A stretch of 64,000 bases of DNA from Shumkonia mesophila (lineage in GTDB: Bacteria > Pseudomonadota > Alphaproteobacteria > Rhodospirillales > Shumkoniaceae), in the NCBI RefSeq assembly GCF_026163695.1, contig NZ_JAOTID010000019.1, forward strand, positions 1 through 64,000. Direction: 5' to 3'. Positions 51,576 to 59,399 of this stretch are shown here, in pieces (the first letter of the stretch is position 1; every line of letters begins with the position of its first letter). Made by a program: the position numbers and the translations under genes. The notes below the pieces were generated by a model, which saw only the letters and a list, made by a program, of their open reading frames with translations, had not been told where the DNA came from and ran no database searches.

Positions 51576-51686
51576 AAGCGAAGGGATCGGGCATACGGAC
51601 GATAAAGCCCGCCTCTTCCAGTCGGTCCAACAGACGAACAAGTACAATCGTATCCATGGCAAGGATGTCGGCAAGGGAGCCCTGAT
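51576..51686 (-). pseudogene. MarR-like regulator, upstream fragment
   Basis: The minus strand reads IDQGSLADILAMDTIVLVRL and LDRLEEAGFIVRMPDPFA, the recognition helix and start of the wing of a MarR-family winged helix. Just beyond lies the right 8-bp duplication. The frame joins the fragment at 50466-50552 after precise removal of the element. Upstream of about 51686 the frame has a stop and the N-terminus is not clean, so the gene had decayed further. Confidence 0.75.
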
Positions 51687-51846
51687 CGATGTCCCCATAT
51701 CCTGCCCCTCAACGACGCGAGAAAGATCGACCACAATCCGAGAAACTTCGAGAAACGTCCGGCCAAAACTGCGAATCTTCGCACAATTTGGAGAAACGTG
51801 CGAACTGCATGGCAACAAGGAAAATCCCTGTGGAGGAGCAATCACT

Positions 51847-52188
51847 CCGGGTATTGCCTCGCCTAAGCAGCTCGCAGGCGCCATCAAGGCGCGCTGGGTT
51901 TGCGAACAGGCACATCAGCAACTCAAGGAGGAACTCGGCCTCGATCACTTCGAGGGGCGATCATGGACGGGCCTTCACCGACACGCGCTGATGACGATGA
52001 TCGCCTACGCCTTCCTGCAATCTCACCGCCTCAAACAAGCGGCAGGGGGAAAAAAGAATCCCCGGCCCGCCGCCACAGCCAAGCCTTCCAGCCGTCCGCA
52101 GGCGATCCTAAACGCGTTCTCACAGCCGCCACCAATCCGATGCCCACACTGCCGTAGGCCCTTCTCTCCTAAAAATCTGCCAAAGTAG
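51847..52188 (+). pseudogene. IS701-like transposase, C-terminal fragment
   Basis: The frame reads AIKARWVCEQAHQQLKEELG, LDHFEGRSWTGLHRHALMTM and IAYAFLQSHRLKQAAG, the conserved C-terminal part with the last catalytic Glu region of IS701-type DDE transposases, and ends with a Cys-rich tail (CPHCRRPFSP) at a natural stop. The N-terminal two thirds are absent. No terminal repeats were identified. Confidence 0.8.
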
Positions 52189-52449
52189 TGCTTCTGTAAT
52201 GGGCCTTTGCTCGTCAAGTCCCTTCGAGTGATCATCGCGCCGCCAGGATCATGCTTCTATCCGTGGTCAGCACGAAGGCTGCCACACTATGCCATCAGAT
52301 CCAGAGCCGACAGGTCAATCTAGGACGCGTGATTTGCCGAGGCTTTCACAGCACTACTCCCGACCTTGCCAAGCCCTCGTCCCGGCGACGGGACCTCGAA
52401 GGAGCAGAGCCTAACTAAGCTGGCCTGCTCCGCTTCCCTTGTTTCTCCT

Positions 52450-53481
52450 TCACGCGGTCACGATCTCCTTGCTCCAACGGAACGCGCTGGCGTCCACCCA
52501 CATGCGATGGAGGACGGTGGCAAGCTTGCGGGCCAGCGCCACCTTCGCCCGTTTCATGCCACGCCGCTTCGCGACGTCCATCGCCCAGTGTTTCAGGGCG
52601 GAGAACCGCGTGGCGCGCGTCAGCATGATATGCGCTGCTTCATAGAGCGCGGTGCGCACCATGGCATCGCCAACCTTGGTGATACTGCCGTCGAAGTCTG
52701 TTTCGCCGGATTGATATTTCTTGGGCGTCAGTCCGAAGTACGCCCCAACGGTTCGCGATTTTGCAAATCGCCTCGGGTCATCGACCGCTGAGCGATACGT
52801 CAGGGCCACCAAAGCTCCGACCCCAGGCGCGCTCATCAGTCGTTGGCAGACAGGGTCGGCGCGAGCGATCTTCAGCATCTCGCGGTGCAGCCGAGTAAAT
52901 TCTTGCCACAACGCGGCACGCGCCTCCAGCATCGCGCCGATGACCGTCTCGAGCATGTCATGGCCTTCGATGAGTTCGCGAATGCGGGCCTCGAAACGCC
53001 CCCGGCTCACCTCGCCAACCTTGAGCCCGTAACCGTGCAGGATTCCGCGGATGCTGAGCTCGACGTCGAGCAGCTTGGCCTGCAACAGCTTGCGGCCGAC
53101 CAGCAGCGCCCGCACTGCCTGGGCGTCCGCGGACTTAGCATGCACGGGTCGGTACCAGCCCATGCGCAGCAACTGTGCGATCCCGCGAGCATCCTTGCGG
53201 TCCGTCTTCACGGTCATGGCCGACAGTGCCGCCTTCACATGCCGCGTTTCCAGCAACACCACGTCAAGGCCGGCGTCGACCAGACCCTCGCGCCGCCACT
53301 GCGACAGTGGTCCCGCCTCAAGGCCGACCCTGATTATCGGCAGCCCAAGATCGGCAAAATGCTGCAACAGCGCCTCGGGCTCGCTCGCCACTTTCGTCTC
53401 GCGCACGATCTTGCCCGATGAATCGGCCACGCAAACGCTGCTCTGTTCCAGCGACACATCAATTCCTGCATAATAGCCCAT
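52450..53481 (-). CDS. IS110-family transposase (DEDD)
   Basis: A 343-residue protein: YAGIDVS (first Asp), VGLEAGP (Glu), KTDRKDARGIAQLL (Asp pair) form the RuvC-like DEDD domain. MSAPGVGALVALTYRSAVDDP and GETDFDGSITKVGDAMVRTALYEAAH are the C-terminal domain with the conserved nucleophile Ser. I chose MGYYAG at 53481. The non-coding stretch after the stop (52189-52449, about 260 bp) is longer than the one before the start (under 90 bp to the neighbouring gene). This fits the IS1111 branch, whose guide (seek) RNA lies in the 3' non-coding end; that is inference. Element ends were not found. Confidence 0.92.
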   Translation of the reverse strand: MGYYAGIDVSLEQSSVCVADSSGKIVRETKVASEPEALLQHFADLGLPIIRVGLEAGPLSQWRREGLVDAGLDVVLLETRHVKAALSAMTVKTDRKDARGIAQLLRMGWYRPVHAKSADAQAVRALLVGRKLLQAKLLDVELSIRGILHGYGLKVGEVSRGRFEARIRELIEGHDMLETVIGAMLEARAALWQEFTRLHREMLKIARADPVCQRLMSAPGVGALVALTYRSAVDDPRRFAKSRTVGAYFGLTPKKYQSGETDFDGSITKVGDAMVRTALYEAAHIMLTRATRFSALKHWAMDVAKRRGMKRAKVALARKLATVLHRMWVDASAFRWSKEIVTA

Positions 53482-53564
53482 GGTTGTCCCTCGCTTGATG
53501 CTTGGGGCCGACACAATCGGACCTCGTCCAACATCATCACTCTGAGGGACAGCCGCCTTCCTGG

Positions 53565-54506
53565 CTATGCGAGGAGCGCCGGCCCATTACGGCATCTAAG
53601 TATCGTTTCCACCTCCGCCAGGGTCGGTGCGGCGTCCGAGGCGCCACGACGGGTGGTCGCCAAGGCGCCGCATCCGCAGGCGAAGCGGAGTGCGGTCGGC
53701 AGTTCATCGCCGCGAGCCAGGGCGTAGGCTAGGCCGCCATTGAAACAGTCTCCAGCCGCCACCGTGTCGATCGGCTTAACGGGAAAGGTTAGAATATGGC
53801 CTTCACCCTCTGGGGAGCGGAAATAGACGCCTGCGCCACCCATTTTAACGATCGCGATCTTGAGGCCGCGCTCGGCGAGGGCGGTCGCCGCCCGAGCGGC
53901 GGAAGACGCATCTTTAGGTCTGATGCCGACCAATGCCTCGGTTTCCGCTTCATTGGGCGTCATGGCGTCAACTGATGACCAGGCCGCCGCATCAAAGCCA
54001 TGCGAGGGGGCCGGCGCCGGATCAAGGATGGCCACGGCGCCGCGAGACCGAAACCGGCGTGCAGCGGCCAACGAGGCATCCAGGGGGATCTCCAACTGAA
54101 GAAGCAGGACCTTCGCTTCCCCGAGCAGCGGCTCGAGCCGCTCGACGTCGCCCCTTTCCACCGCCATGTTGGCGCCGCCGACCACGGTGATGCAGTTTTC
54201 TGCGCTTTGATCGACGCCGATCACCGCAATACCGGTCGAGTGATCCGGATCTTGGTAGAGCGCACGCGTCCTAACACCCTTTTCGGCCAATCGCTGGCGC
54301 GCCAATGTCCCGAATGTGTCGATACCGGTTCGGCCGGCCAATTCCACCTGGGCCCCCAGCTGTGCCGCCGCAACCGCTTGGTTGGCGCCCTTGCCGCCCA
54401 GCGTGATGGCATAGCTGTCGCCGTGTACCGTCTCTCCCGGTCGTGGAAGACGTGTTGCATAGGCGCAAACATCGATGTTGGTGCTGCCGAAGACGACGAT
54501 ACTCAT
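53565..54506 (-). CDS. PfkB-family carbohydrate kinase (ribokinase-like)
   Basis: A 313-residue kinase. The N-terminal GSTNIDVCAYATRLPRPGET and LGGKGANQAVAAAQLGA, and the C-terminal IDTVAAGDCFNGGLAYAL (anion-hole GAGD variant, catalytic Asp), are ribokinase signatures. It phosphorylates a sugar or nucleoside-like substrate. I chose MSIVVFGS at 54506. A small CTAG-flanked repeat element lies in its promoter, 40 bp upstream, and the IS110 gene lies just beyond its 3' end. It may act with the DapA-family aldolase next to it. Confidence 0.9.
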   Translation of the reverse strand: MSIVVFGSTNIDVCAYATRLPRPGETVHGDSYAITLGGKGANQAVAAAQLGAQVELAGRTGIDTFGTLARQRLAEKGVRTRALYQDPDHSTGIAVIGVDQSAENCITVVGGANMAVERGDVERLEPLLGEAKVLLLQLEIPLDASLAAARRFRSRGAVAILDPAPAPSHGFDAAAWSSVDAMTPNEAETEALVGIRPKDASSAARAATALAERGLKIAIVKMGGAGVYFRSPEGEGHILTFPVKPIDTVAAGDCFNGGLAYALARGDELPTALRFACGCGALATTRRGASDAAPTLAEVETILRCRNGPALLA

Positions 54507-54545
54507 AAAGCTCTCCACAAAATCCAGCCGATGGATAGTTCACAT

Positions 54546-54701
54546 CTAGCAGGCTGCTGAAAAACGATTTCGGCACCTTGCCAACGCAAGATTGATTCGT
54601 GGGCGCCGACACCGACGCAATAACGATTCAATGCGCCGATCACCTTGATTCGAAACTTGCGCCCCGTCGATCCGCATCGGACTTTTTCAGCAGCCTGCTA
54701 G
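54546..54701. mobile_element. MITE-like element with inverted ends and CTAG duplication
   Basis: CAGGCTGCTGAAAAA at 54550-54564 is repeated inverted at 54683-54697, and both are flanked by CTAG (54546-54549 and 54698-54701), extending the palindrome to 20 bp with one outer base. The 148-bp core has no gene. It sits directly upstream of the PfkB kinase gene and may carry or disrupt its promoter. Inverted ends of the form CAGGCTG(C/T)TGAAAAA are common on bacterial IS elements, so a resident IS may have moved it. Confidence 0.85.
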
Positions 54702-54702
54702 A

Positions 54703-55023
54703 TCCGACCCATTCCCGCAATCGCGCTCGATCGCCTAGTGACGGGATCTTGATTCGGTGGTCGGGAAGGCCTTCAGCCTCGTAAAGAATCTCGGCCGTAT
54801 GCTTGTTCTTCGACTTGTGCTGTCGTTGATCTGGTGGCGGCAACTGGTTCGCGAGGCGGCGATTTGGTGCACGCTGTCACAAATGAAATATTGGCTGATC
54901 CTTTGGCTGATCCTTTTGGCCTTCGGAATTGCCGAGGGACCCCGGCGGGTCGGTGTCCGGATCCTTCATCCCCCCGCAGCCAAATGCGGGAGGATGAAGC
55001 GATGCGAGATGGCGCGAAGACGG
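54703..55023. other. Intergenic region with one strong hairpin
   Basis: About 320 bp without a convincing gene. Its main feature is a hairpin at 54964-54998, CTTCATCC-C-CCCGCA paired with TGCGGG-A-GGATGAAG around a short loop. It lies about 25 bp beyond the stop of the DapA-family gene and probably ends that transcript, although no U-tract follows. Confidence 0.6.
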
Positions 55024-55923
55024 CTACAGCAAATCCCCAAGCAACTTTTCCACCTTCTTCTTATTGGCGGCGTCGAGATCGCCCAGTGGCTTGCGAGGCA
55101 ATCCGGCGTCGAGCCCCTGAACCGTCAGGGTATACTTGCAGATTTCCTGCCAGTGCGGCACACCAGCGACCTTGTCGTAGAAAAAGTAGTCGATGAAGGG
55201 CTGCATCTTGAATTGCTGAGCCAGCGCCTTGTCGACATTCTTTTCGACGAGGCAGATATCCATAAGCTCGCGGCAGGCCTTCGGTAGGATCGCCGGGAAA
55301 CCGCTTAACCAACCATTGGCACCGGCCAGCAGCCCTTCCATCGCCGCGTAGTCGTGACCGTAGAAGATGTCGAGCTTATCGCCGCAGTGGAATTTTAGCT
55401 CATGGACACGGTTGGCGTCGCCATGGGCCGCCTTGACGGCGTTGATAACCCCCTCGTCTAAAAGGGTCTTGATCTCCAGGGGGGTGAGCTCATACCCCGT
55501 GAACCAAGGATTGTTGTAGACCATGATCGGGATGGAGAGATTGCGGCGAAGCTCGCGGAAGTGATTCATCACTGCTTTCTTGTGGGGGTTGAGGTAGTAA
55601 GGCAGAATGATCATCACCCCATCGGCGCCGTGGTCCTCGGCGAATTTGCTGAGGGTCACGGTGTGCATCGTGGGATAAACACCGGTACCGCAGAAGACAG
55701 GAACCTCCCCTGCAACAAAACTCAGCACATGCTCTATGATCGCCATCTGCTCGGTCATGTTCATGGTGATGTTTTCACCGGTGCTGCCGCAGATCGAGAG
55801 ATTCTGCGCTCCCTGATCGATGAGCCAGCGCAGGTACTTTTCCATCTTGGATTTGCTGTAGCTCTGATCGCTGTTCCAGATTGTCATGCACGCAGGCATG
55901 AGGCCAACGGCCCTCTTCATCAT
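55024..55923 (-). CDS. DapA/NAL-family aldolase or synthase
   Basis: A 299-residue TIM-barrel protein. ICGSTGENITM is the pyruvate-binding GSTGE loop, MVYNNPWFTG holds the catalytic Tyr, and VKAAHGDANR carries the Schiff-base Lys (KAAHGD in place of the usual KDSSGD). Family members are dihydrodipicolinate synthase, N-acetylneuraminate lyase, and keto-deoxy sugar acid aldolases or dehydratases. Neighbours are a PfkB kinase and a tricarboxylate transporter, which suggests catabolism of a sugar or keto acid rather than lysine synthesis. Confidence 0.88.
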   Translation of the reverse strand: MMKRAVGLMPACMTIWNSDQSYSKSKMEKYLRWLIDQGAQNLSICGSTGENITMNMTEQMAIIEHVLSFVAGEVPVFCGTGVYPTMHTVTLSKFAEDHGADGVMIILPYYLNPHKKAVMNHFRELRRNLSIPIMVYNNPWFTGYELTPLEIKTLLDEGVINAVKAAHGDANRVHELKFHCGDKLDIFYGHDYAAMEGLLAGANGWLSGFPAILPKACRELMDICLVEKNVDKALAQQFKMQPFIDYFFYDKVAGVPHWQEICKYTLTVQGLDAGLPRKPLGDLDAANKKKVEKLLGDLL

Positions 55924-56233
55924 TACTTCTCCTTTTGCGTTGAGTGGATCACCGAAAAATCCTAACGATCAACACCGCAGTACAATAACTGTACAATATA
56001 TGTACTTCAGCTTTACTTTCGCTGTCTGCAGTTATCAAATTTAAAAACCAATTATTGCTCCCATATTGTGATGATGAAATTACACACGACATTCCACCCC
56101 CGGCGCAAAGGCGATCCGTTGCACCAGTACCCCTTCGCGGTGGGCGGAACGCTGTTGGCGGGCCGCCCACCGCCTCGGTGAGCCATCGGACCTAAGGCGC
56201 AACGCGCCCCCCGGCATTAGCCTCGGCGTCTTG
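55924..56233. other. Intergenic region upstream of the DapA-family gene
   Basis: About 310 bp, AT-rich in its first half (55950-56090) and therefore a likely promoter for the DapA-family gene. TAC(A/T)ATA-like tracts occur near 55980-56010. No gene or clear operator was recognised. Confidence 0.5.
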
Positions 56234-57223
56234 CTACTTGCCGGGCTTTGCCCCAAAGCCGAGCGCGGTCATAACCTGTTGCGTCTGCAGCTCGTGCTGC
56301 TTGATGAAGGCTGCAAAATCCTTGGATCCCAGGTACTTGGTCCCGAAACCGCGATTCTTCATGCCACCCAGGAAGCCTTCGGACTCATAGGCCTTGTGGA
56401 TCTGCTCATTGATCACGGAAATAAGCGTCGGATCCATCCCCGCCGGACCTGCAACGCCACGCCACGTGCCTCCGGAAACGGCTTTCCCCGTCACCTCTTC
56501 TGCCGTCGGGACGTTCGGATACTTCGCAAGACGTTCGTGGGCCAGAACCCCGACCGTCTTGACGAGCCCCGCATCGGCCAGGGCATCCGTTTCGGGAATC
56601 GAGCAGAGGACGACATCGATTCCGCCGGAAACCAGTTCCTGCAGTCCTGCCGCCGACCCTTGCGCTGGAATGAGATTGATCTTGGAAACATCGACGCCTT
56701 CGGCGAGCATCAAGGAAACGAACGGAATGTCCCAACTGGCGCTGCAGGTCCCGCCGCAGGAGATCCGCAGGCTGGCCGGATCCGCCTTCATCGCCCTGAT
56801 GATGTCGCCCAGGGACTCGAACTTGGATTTAGTCGCGACATGGATTGCCGCAGGATCGACATTGATCAAGGCGATCGGCGTAAAGTTTTCGCTTGTGAAA
56901 TTAGCTTGGCCGAGCACCTTGAACTGCGCGAAAGGCGAAAGTTGGCCCAGTGTATAGCCGTCCGGTGCCGCGGACGTATAGGTTGTGTAGCCAACAATGC
57001 CACCGCCCTGGGCTTGGTTGATGACGTTGAACGGCTGCCGCGTATTGGCTTCCAGACCGCGAGCCAACAGACGCATGGTATAGTCGCTGCCGCCGCCCGC
57101 TCCCGCCACGACGATCAGATTAACGGGTCGCTCTGGCCACTGCGCATAGGATACACCAGCAATCAGGGCGTTAAAGGCGATCCCGCAGAGGATCGACGTC
57201 ATAAGGTTGTTCCGCATCTTCAT
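56234..57223 (-). CDS. Tripartite tricarboxylate transporter receptor (TctC/Bug family), copy 1
   Basis: A 329-residue periplasmic protein with a signal peptide (ending near SYAQWPERP). PVNLIVVAGAGGGSDYTMRLLARGLE is the Bug-family anchor for a carboxylate, followed by VINQAQGGGIVGYTTYTSAAPDGYTLG. It has an extra Cys pair (CGGTCSASWDIPF) shared with the second receptor in this cluster. It is the last gene of the set and may bind a second ligand. Confidence 0.92.
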   Translation of the reverse strand: MKMRNNLMTSILCGIAFNALIAGVSYAQWPERPVNLIVVAGAGGGSDYTMRLLARGLEANTRQPFNVINQAQGGGIVGYTTYTSAAPDGYTLGQLSPFAQFKVLGQANFTSENFTPIALINVDPAAIHVATKSKFESLGDIIRAMKADPASLRISCGGTCSASWDIPFVSLMLAEGVDVSKINLIPAQGSAAGLQELVSGGIDVVLCSIPETDALADAGLVKTVGVLAHERLAKYPNVPTAEEVTGKAVSGGTWRGVAGPAGMDPTLISVINEQIHKAYESEGFLGGMKNRGFGTKYLGSKDFAAFIKQHELQTQQVMTALGFGAKPGK

Positions 57224-57361
57224 TTTCTCCCCATTTTCCTATTGAGATTTATTTTGACGGAAAGACACATGTCGATGTTTAATTAAGTTGTAGATATGGA
57301 TTTAAAAAACTATAGATTGATATATTTAGACATTGGCAAGATTTTTCATTACTGATTCCGT

Positions 57362-58912
57362 CTATGCTGTATCGCTTTCCCGTCTGTTCTCTGAAACAAG
57401 CACGGAGCCTCCCTCGGGGGCGTCGTGACGCGAGGCGAAGGCTTTCAGACCGACGGCCAGCAACCAGACACCGATCGTGAACACGCCGATCGTGCCGCCG
57501 ATCGGCCGGGAAAAGAAAATCAGGAGATCGCCCTGCGACTTGAGCATGGTCGTCATGAAGGTCTGCTCGAGCAGCGGCCCGAGTATCAGGCCGAGGATCG
57601 CCGGAGCGAGAGGAATCGCGTTCGCTTCCATGAAGTAGCCGAGCATCCCGAAGACGGCTATCAGACCAACAGCAAAGAGCGTATTCTCCACCGAAAAGGC
57701 GCCGAGGATGCAGAAGAGCAGGATGACGGACGAAATGTGACTCGTCGGCAGTTTGAGGATAAGACCAAACCCGCGGATGCACAGTATGCCCAGCGGTATG
57801 ATCAATATATTTGCGATAAAGAATATCGCAAAAATTGAATATATCACCTCCGGCCGATTCAAAAATAGTGTTGGGCCAGGATTAACACCCTTGATGAACA
57901 TGACACTGATGACGATCGCCGTGATCGCGTCGCCAGGGATCCCGAAGACCGTTGCAGGAATGTAGGCGCCCCCGAGACTGGCATTGTTGGCCGCACTTGC
58001 CGACATGATGCGTTCGATCACCCCCTCTTCCTGTTGGCTTTGGCCGATGCGCGAAACCTTGCGAGCAAGGGCGTAGGAAATCCAGGCCGCGATATCGGAT
58101 CCAGCGCCGGGTAGCGAGCCGACGACGGTGCCGATGAGACTACCTCGAAGAATGCCGACTTTATGCGACCAGACGAGAGGGCCGGCCGTCCGCACGATCG
58201 AGCCGATCCGTCCAGTTTCGCCACGGCCGCGAAAGTCGGAATTGGCATTGCGCATCAGTTCGGAAATCGCGAAAAGGCCTATCAGGATGGGGATAAGACC
58301 GAGCCCGCCCATCAGGTTGGTCGACCCGAAGGTAAAGCGGGGCATTCCCGAGACCGGGTCGAGGCCGACGGTTGCAAAAAAGAGCCCGAGAAGAAGTGAA
58401 GCCAAGCCTTTGAGCAGCGAGGGGCCGGCAACGAAGGCTGCACAACTGAGTCCAAGAACACCCAGCCAGAAATATTCCACGCTGGAGAAGGAAAGCGCAA
58501 CACGAGCCAGCCACGGCGCCGCTAATGTCAGGACCAGCGCACTGAAAAGCCCTCCTGCCGCGGAAGCGAACAATCCGGCGCCCAGGGCCAAGGCGGATTT
58601 ACCCGCCAATGTCAGACTGTAGGCATCATCCGTATAGGCGGCCGAGGCCGGCGTTCCAGGCATACGAAGCAACGCACCGGGAATATCTCCCGCAAAAATT
58701 GCCATGGCCGACGCCGTGATAATGGAGGCGATCGCCGGCAGCGGTTTCATGAAGATGATGAACGGAACCAGCAGGGCGGTCGCCATCAAAGCCGTGAGAC
58801 CGGGAATGGCGCCGATCACCAATCCATAGACGGCGGAAATGATGATGACCGTCAGCAGATAAGGATCAGCCAGTTGTGACAGGACGGCAAACGGATCTAC
58901 CACATGAACCAT
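57362..58912 (-). CDS. Tripartite tricarboxylate transporter large permease (TctA)
   Basis: A 516-residue protein with about twelve helices: PGLTALMATALLVPFIIFMKP, GDIPGALLRMPGTPASAAYTDDAY, GSLPGAGSDIAAWISYALARK and TVFGIPGDAITAIVISVMF are TctA signatures. I chose MVHVVDPFAV at 58912, which overlaps the TctB stop by 16 bp; the longer frame from 58939 lies deeper inside TctB. Confidence 0.93.
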   Translation of the reverse strand: MVHVVDPFAVLSQLADPYLLTVIIISAVYGLVIGAIPGLTALMATALLVPFIIFMKPLPAIASIITASAMAIFAGDIPGALLRMPGTPASAAYTDDAYSLTLAGKSALALGAGLFASAAGGLFSALVLTLAAPWLARVALSFSSVEYFWLGVLGLSCAAFVAGPSLLKGLASLLLGLFFATVGLDPVSGMPRFTFGSTNLMGGLGLIPILIGLFAISELMRNANSDFRGRGETGRIGSIVRTAGPLVWSHKVGILRGSLIGTVVGSLPGAGSDIAAWISYALARKVSRIGQSQQEEGVIERIMSASAANNASLGGAYIPATVFGIPGDAITAIVISVMFIKGVNPGPTLFLNRPEVIYSIFAIFFIANILIIPLGILCIRGFGLILKLPTSHISSVILLFCILGAFSVENTLFAVGLIAVFGMLGYFMEANAIPLAPAILGLILGPLLEQTFMTTMLKSQGDLLIFFSRPIGGTIGVFTIGVWLLAVGLKAFASRHDAPEGGSVLVSENRRESDTA

Positions 58913-59382
58913 CCTGAAATGGGCATGAGGATCCCCCATGCCAGTGGCACATGAAGGAACGAAGCAAACGCCACGTTGACGACCAGGGCCACGCTGAACC
59001 CGACAGCAACGCTTTGACCGACGGAGACTCCACTCGTTTTCATAATCGCCGCGAGAAGGACAGTGGCGGTCGCCAGAAAGCCTAGAGGCTCGACCACGAC
59101 CATGTAGAAGACGATGCCGAGCGGCAGAATCCAGAAGCGGATGAACTTCCTGAGAGAGCCGATCCAGTCAGGCGCAACCGCCAGCGGCTGTGTTCGAAAA
59201 GTGCGGACACTCCGGAGCGTGATGCCGGCGCCGACGAGCGTCAAACCGACACCAACAAGAAAGGGGAAGAATCCCGGTCCGTAGGTCAGATGGCGCGGCG
59301 GGGTGAGCGTTTGCGCATAGGCGGCAATGGAGGCGCCGACGCACAGAAGCACTATCCCGACAAACGCGTCGTGCACTTTCAT
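58897..59382 (-). CDS. Tripartite tricarboxylate transporter small permease (TctB)
   Basis: A 161-residue protein with four predicted helices. DAFVGIVLLCVGASIAAYAQ, LTYGPGFFPFLVGVGLTLVG and VVEPLGFLATATVLLAAIM match TctB. It overlaps TctA and follows the first TctC gene by 17 bp, in the order receptor, small permease, large permease. Confidence 0.9.
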   Translation of the reverse strand: MKVHDAFVGIVLLCVGASIAAYAQTLTPPRHLTYGPGFFPFLVGVGLTLVGAGITLRSVRTFRTQPLAVAPDWIGSLRKFIRFWILPLGIVFYMVVVEPLGFLATATVLLAAIMKTSGVSVGQSVAVGFSVALVVNVAFASFLHVPLAWGILMPISGWFMW

Positions 59383-59399
59383 GATCGCGCCCTGCAGTG

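Noticed and set aside
53482-53560. Inverted GGTTGTCCCTC / GAGGGACAGCC near the IS110 start as the element's end repeats
   Set aside because: Both arms lie on the same side of the transposase gene, and no matching copy was found beyond its stop, so they do not define the element ends.
54640-54843. A minus-strand frame reading EILYEAEGLPDHRIKIPSLG that looked protein-like
   Set aside because: No recognisable family, no start signal, and it overlaps the MITE-like element. Possibly a piece of a lost gene but not supportable.
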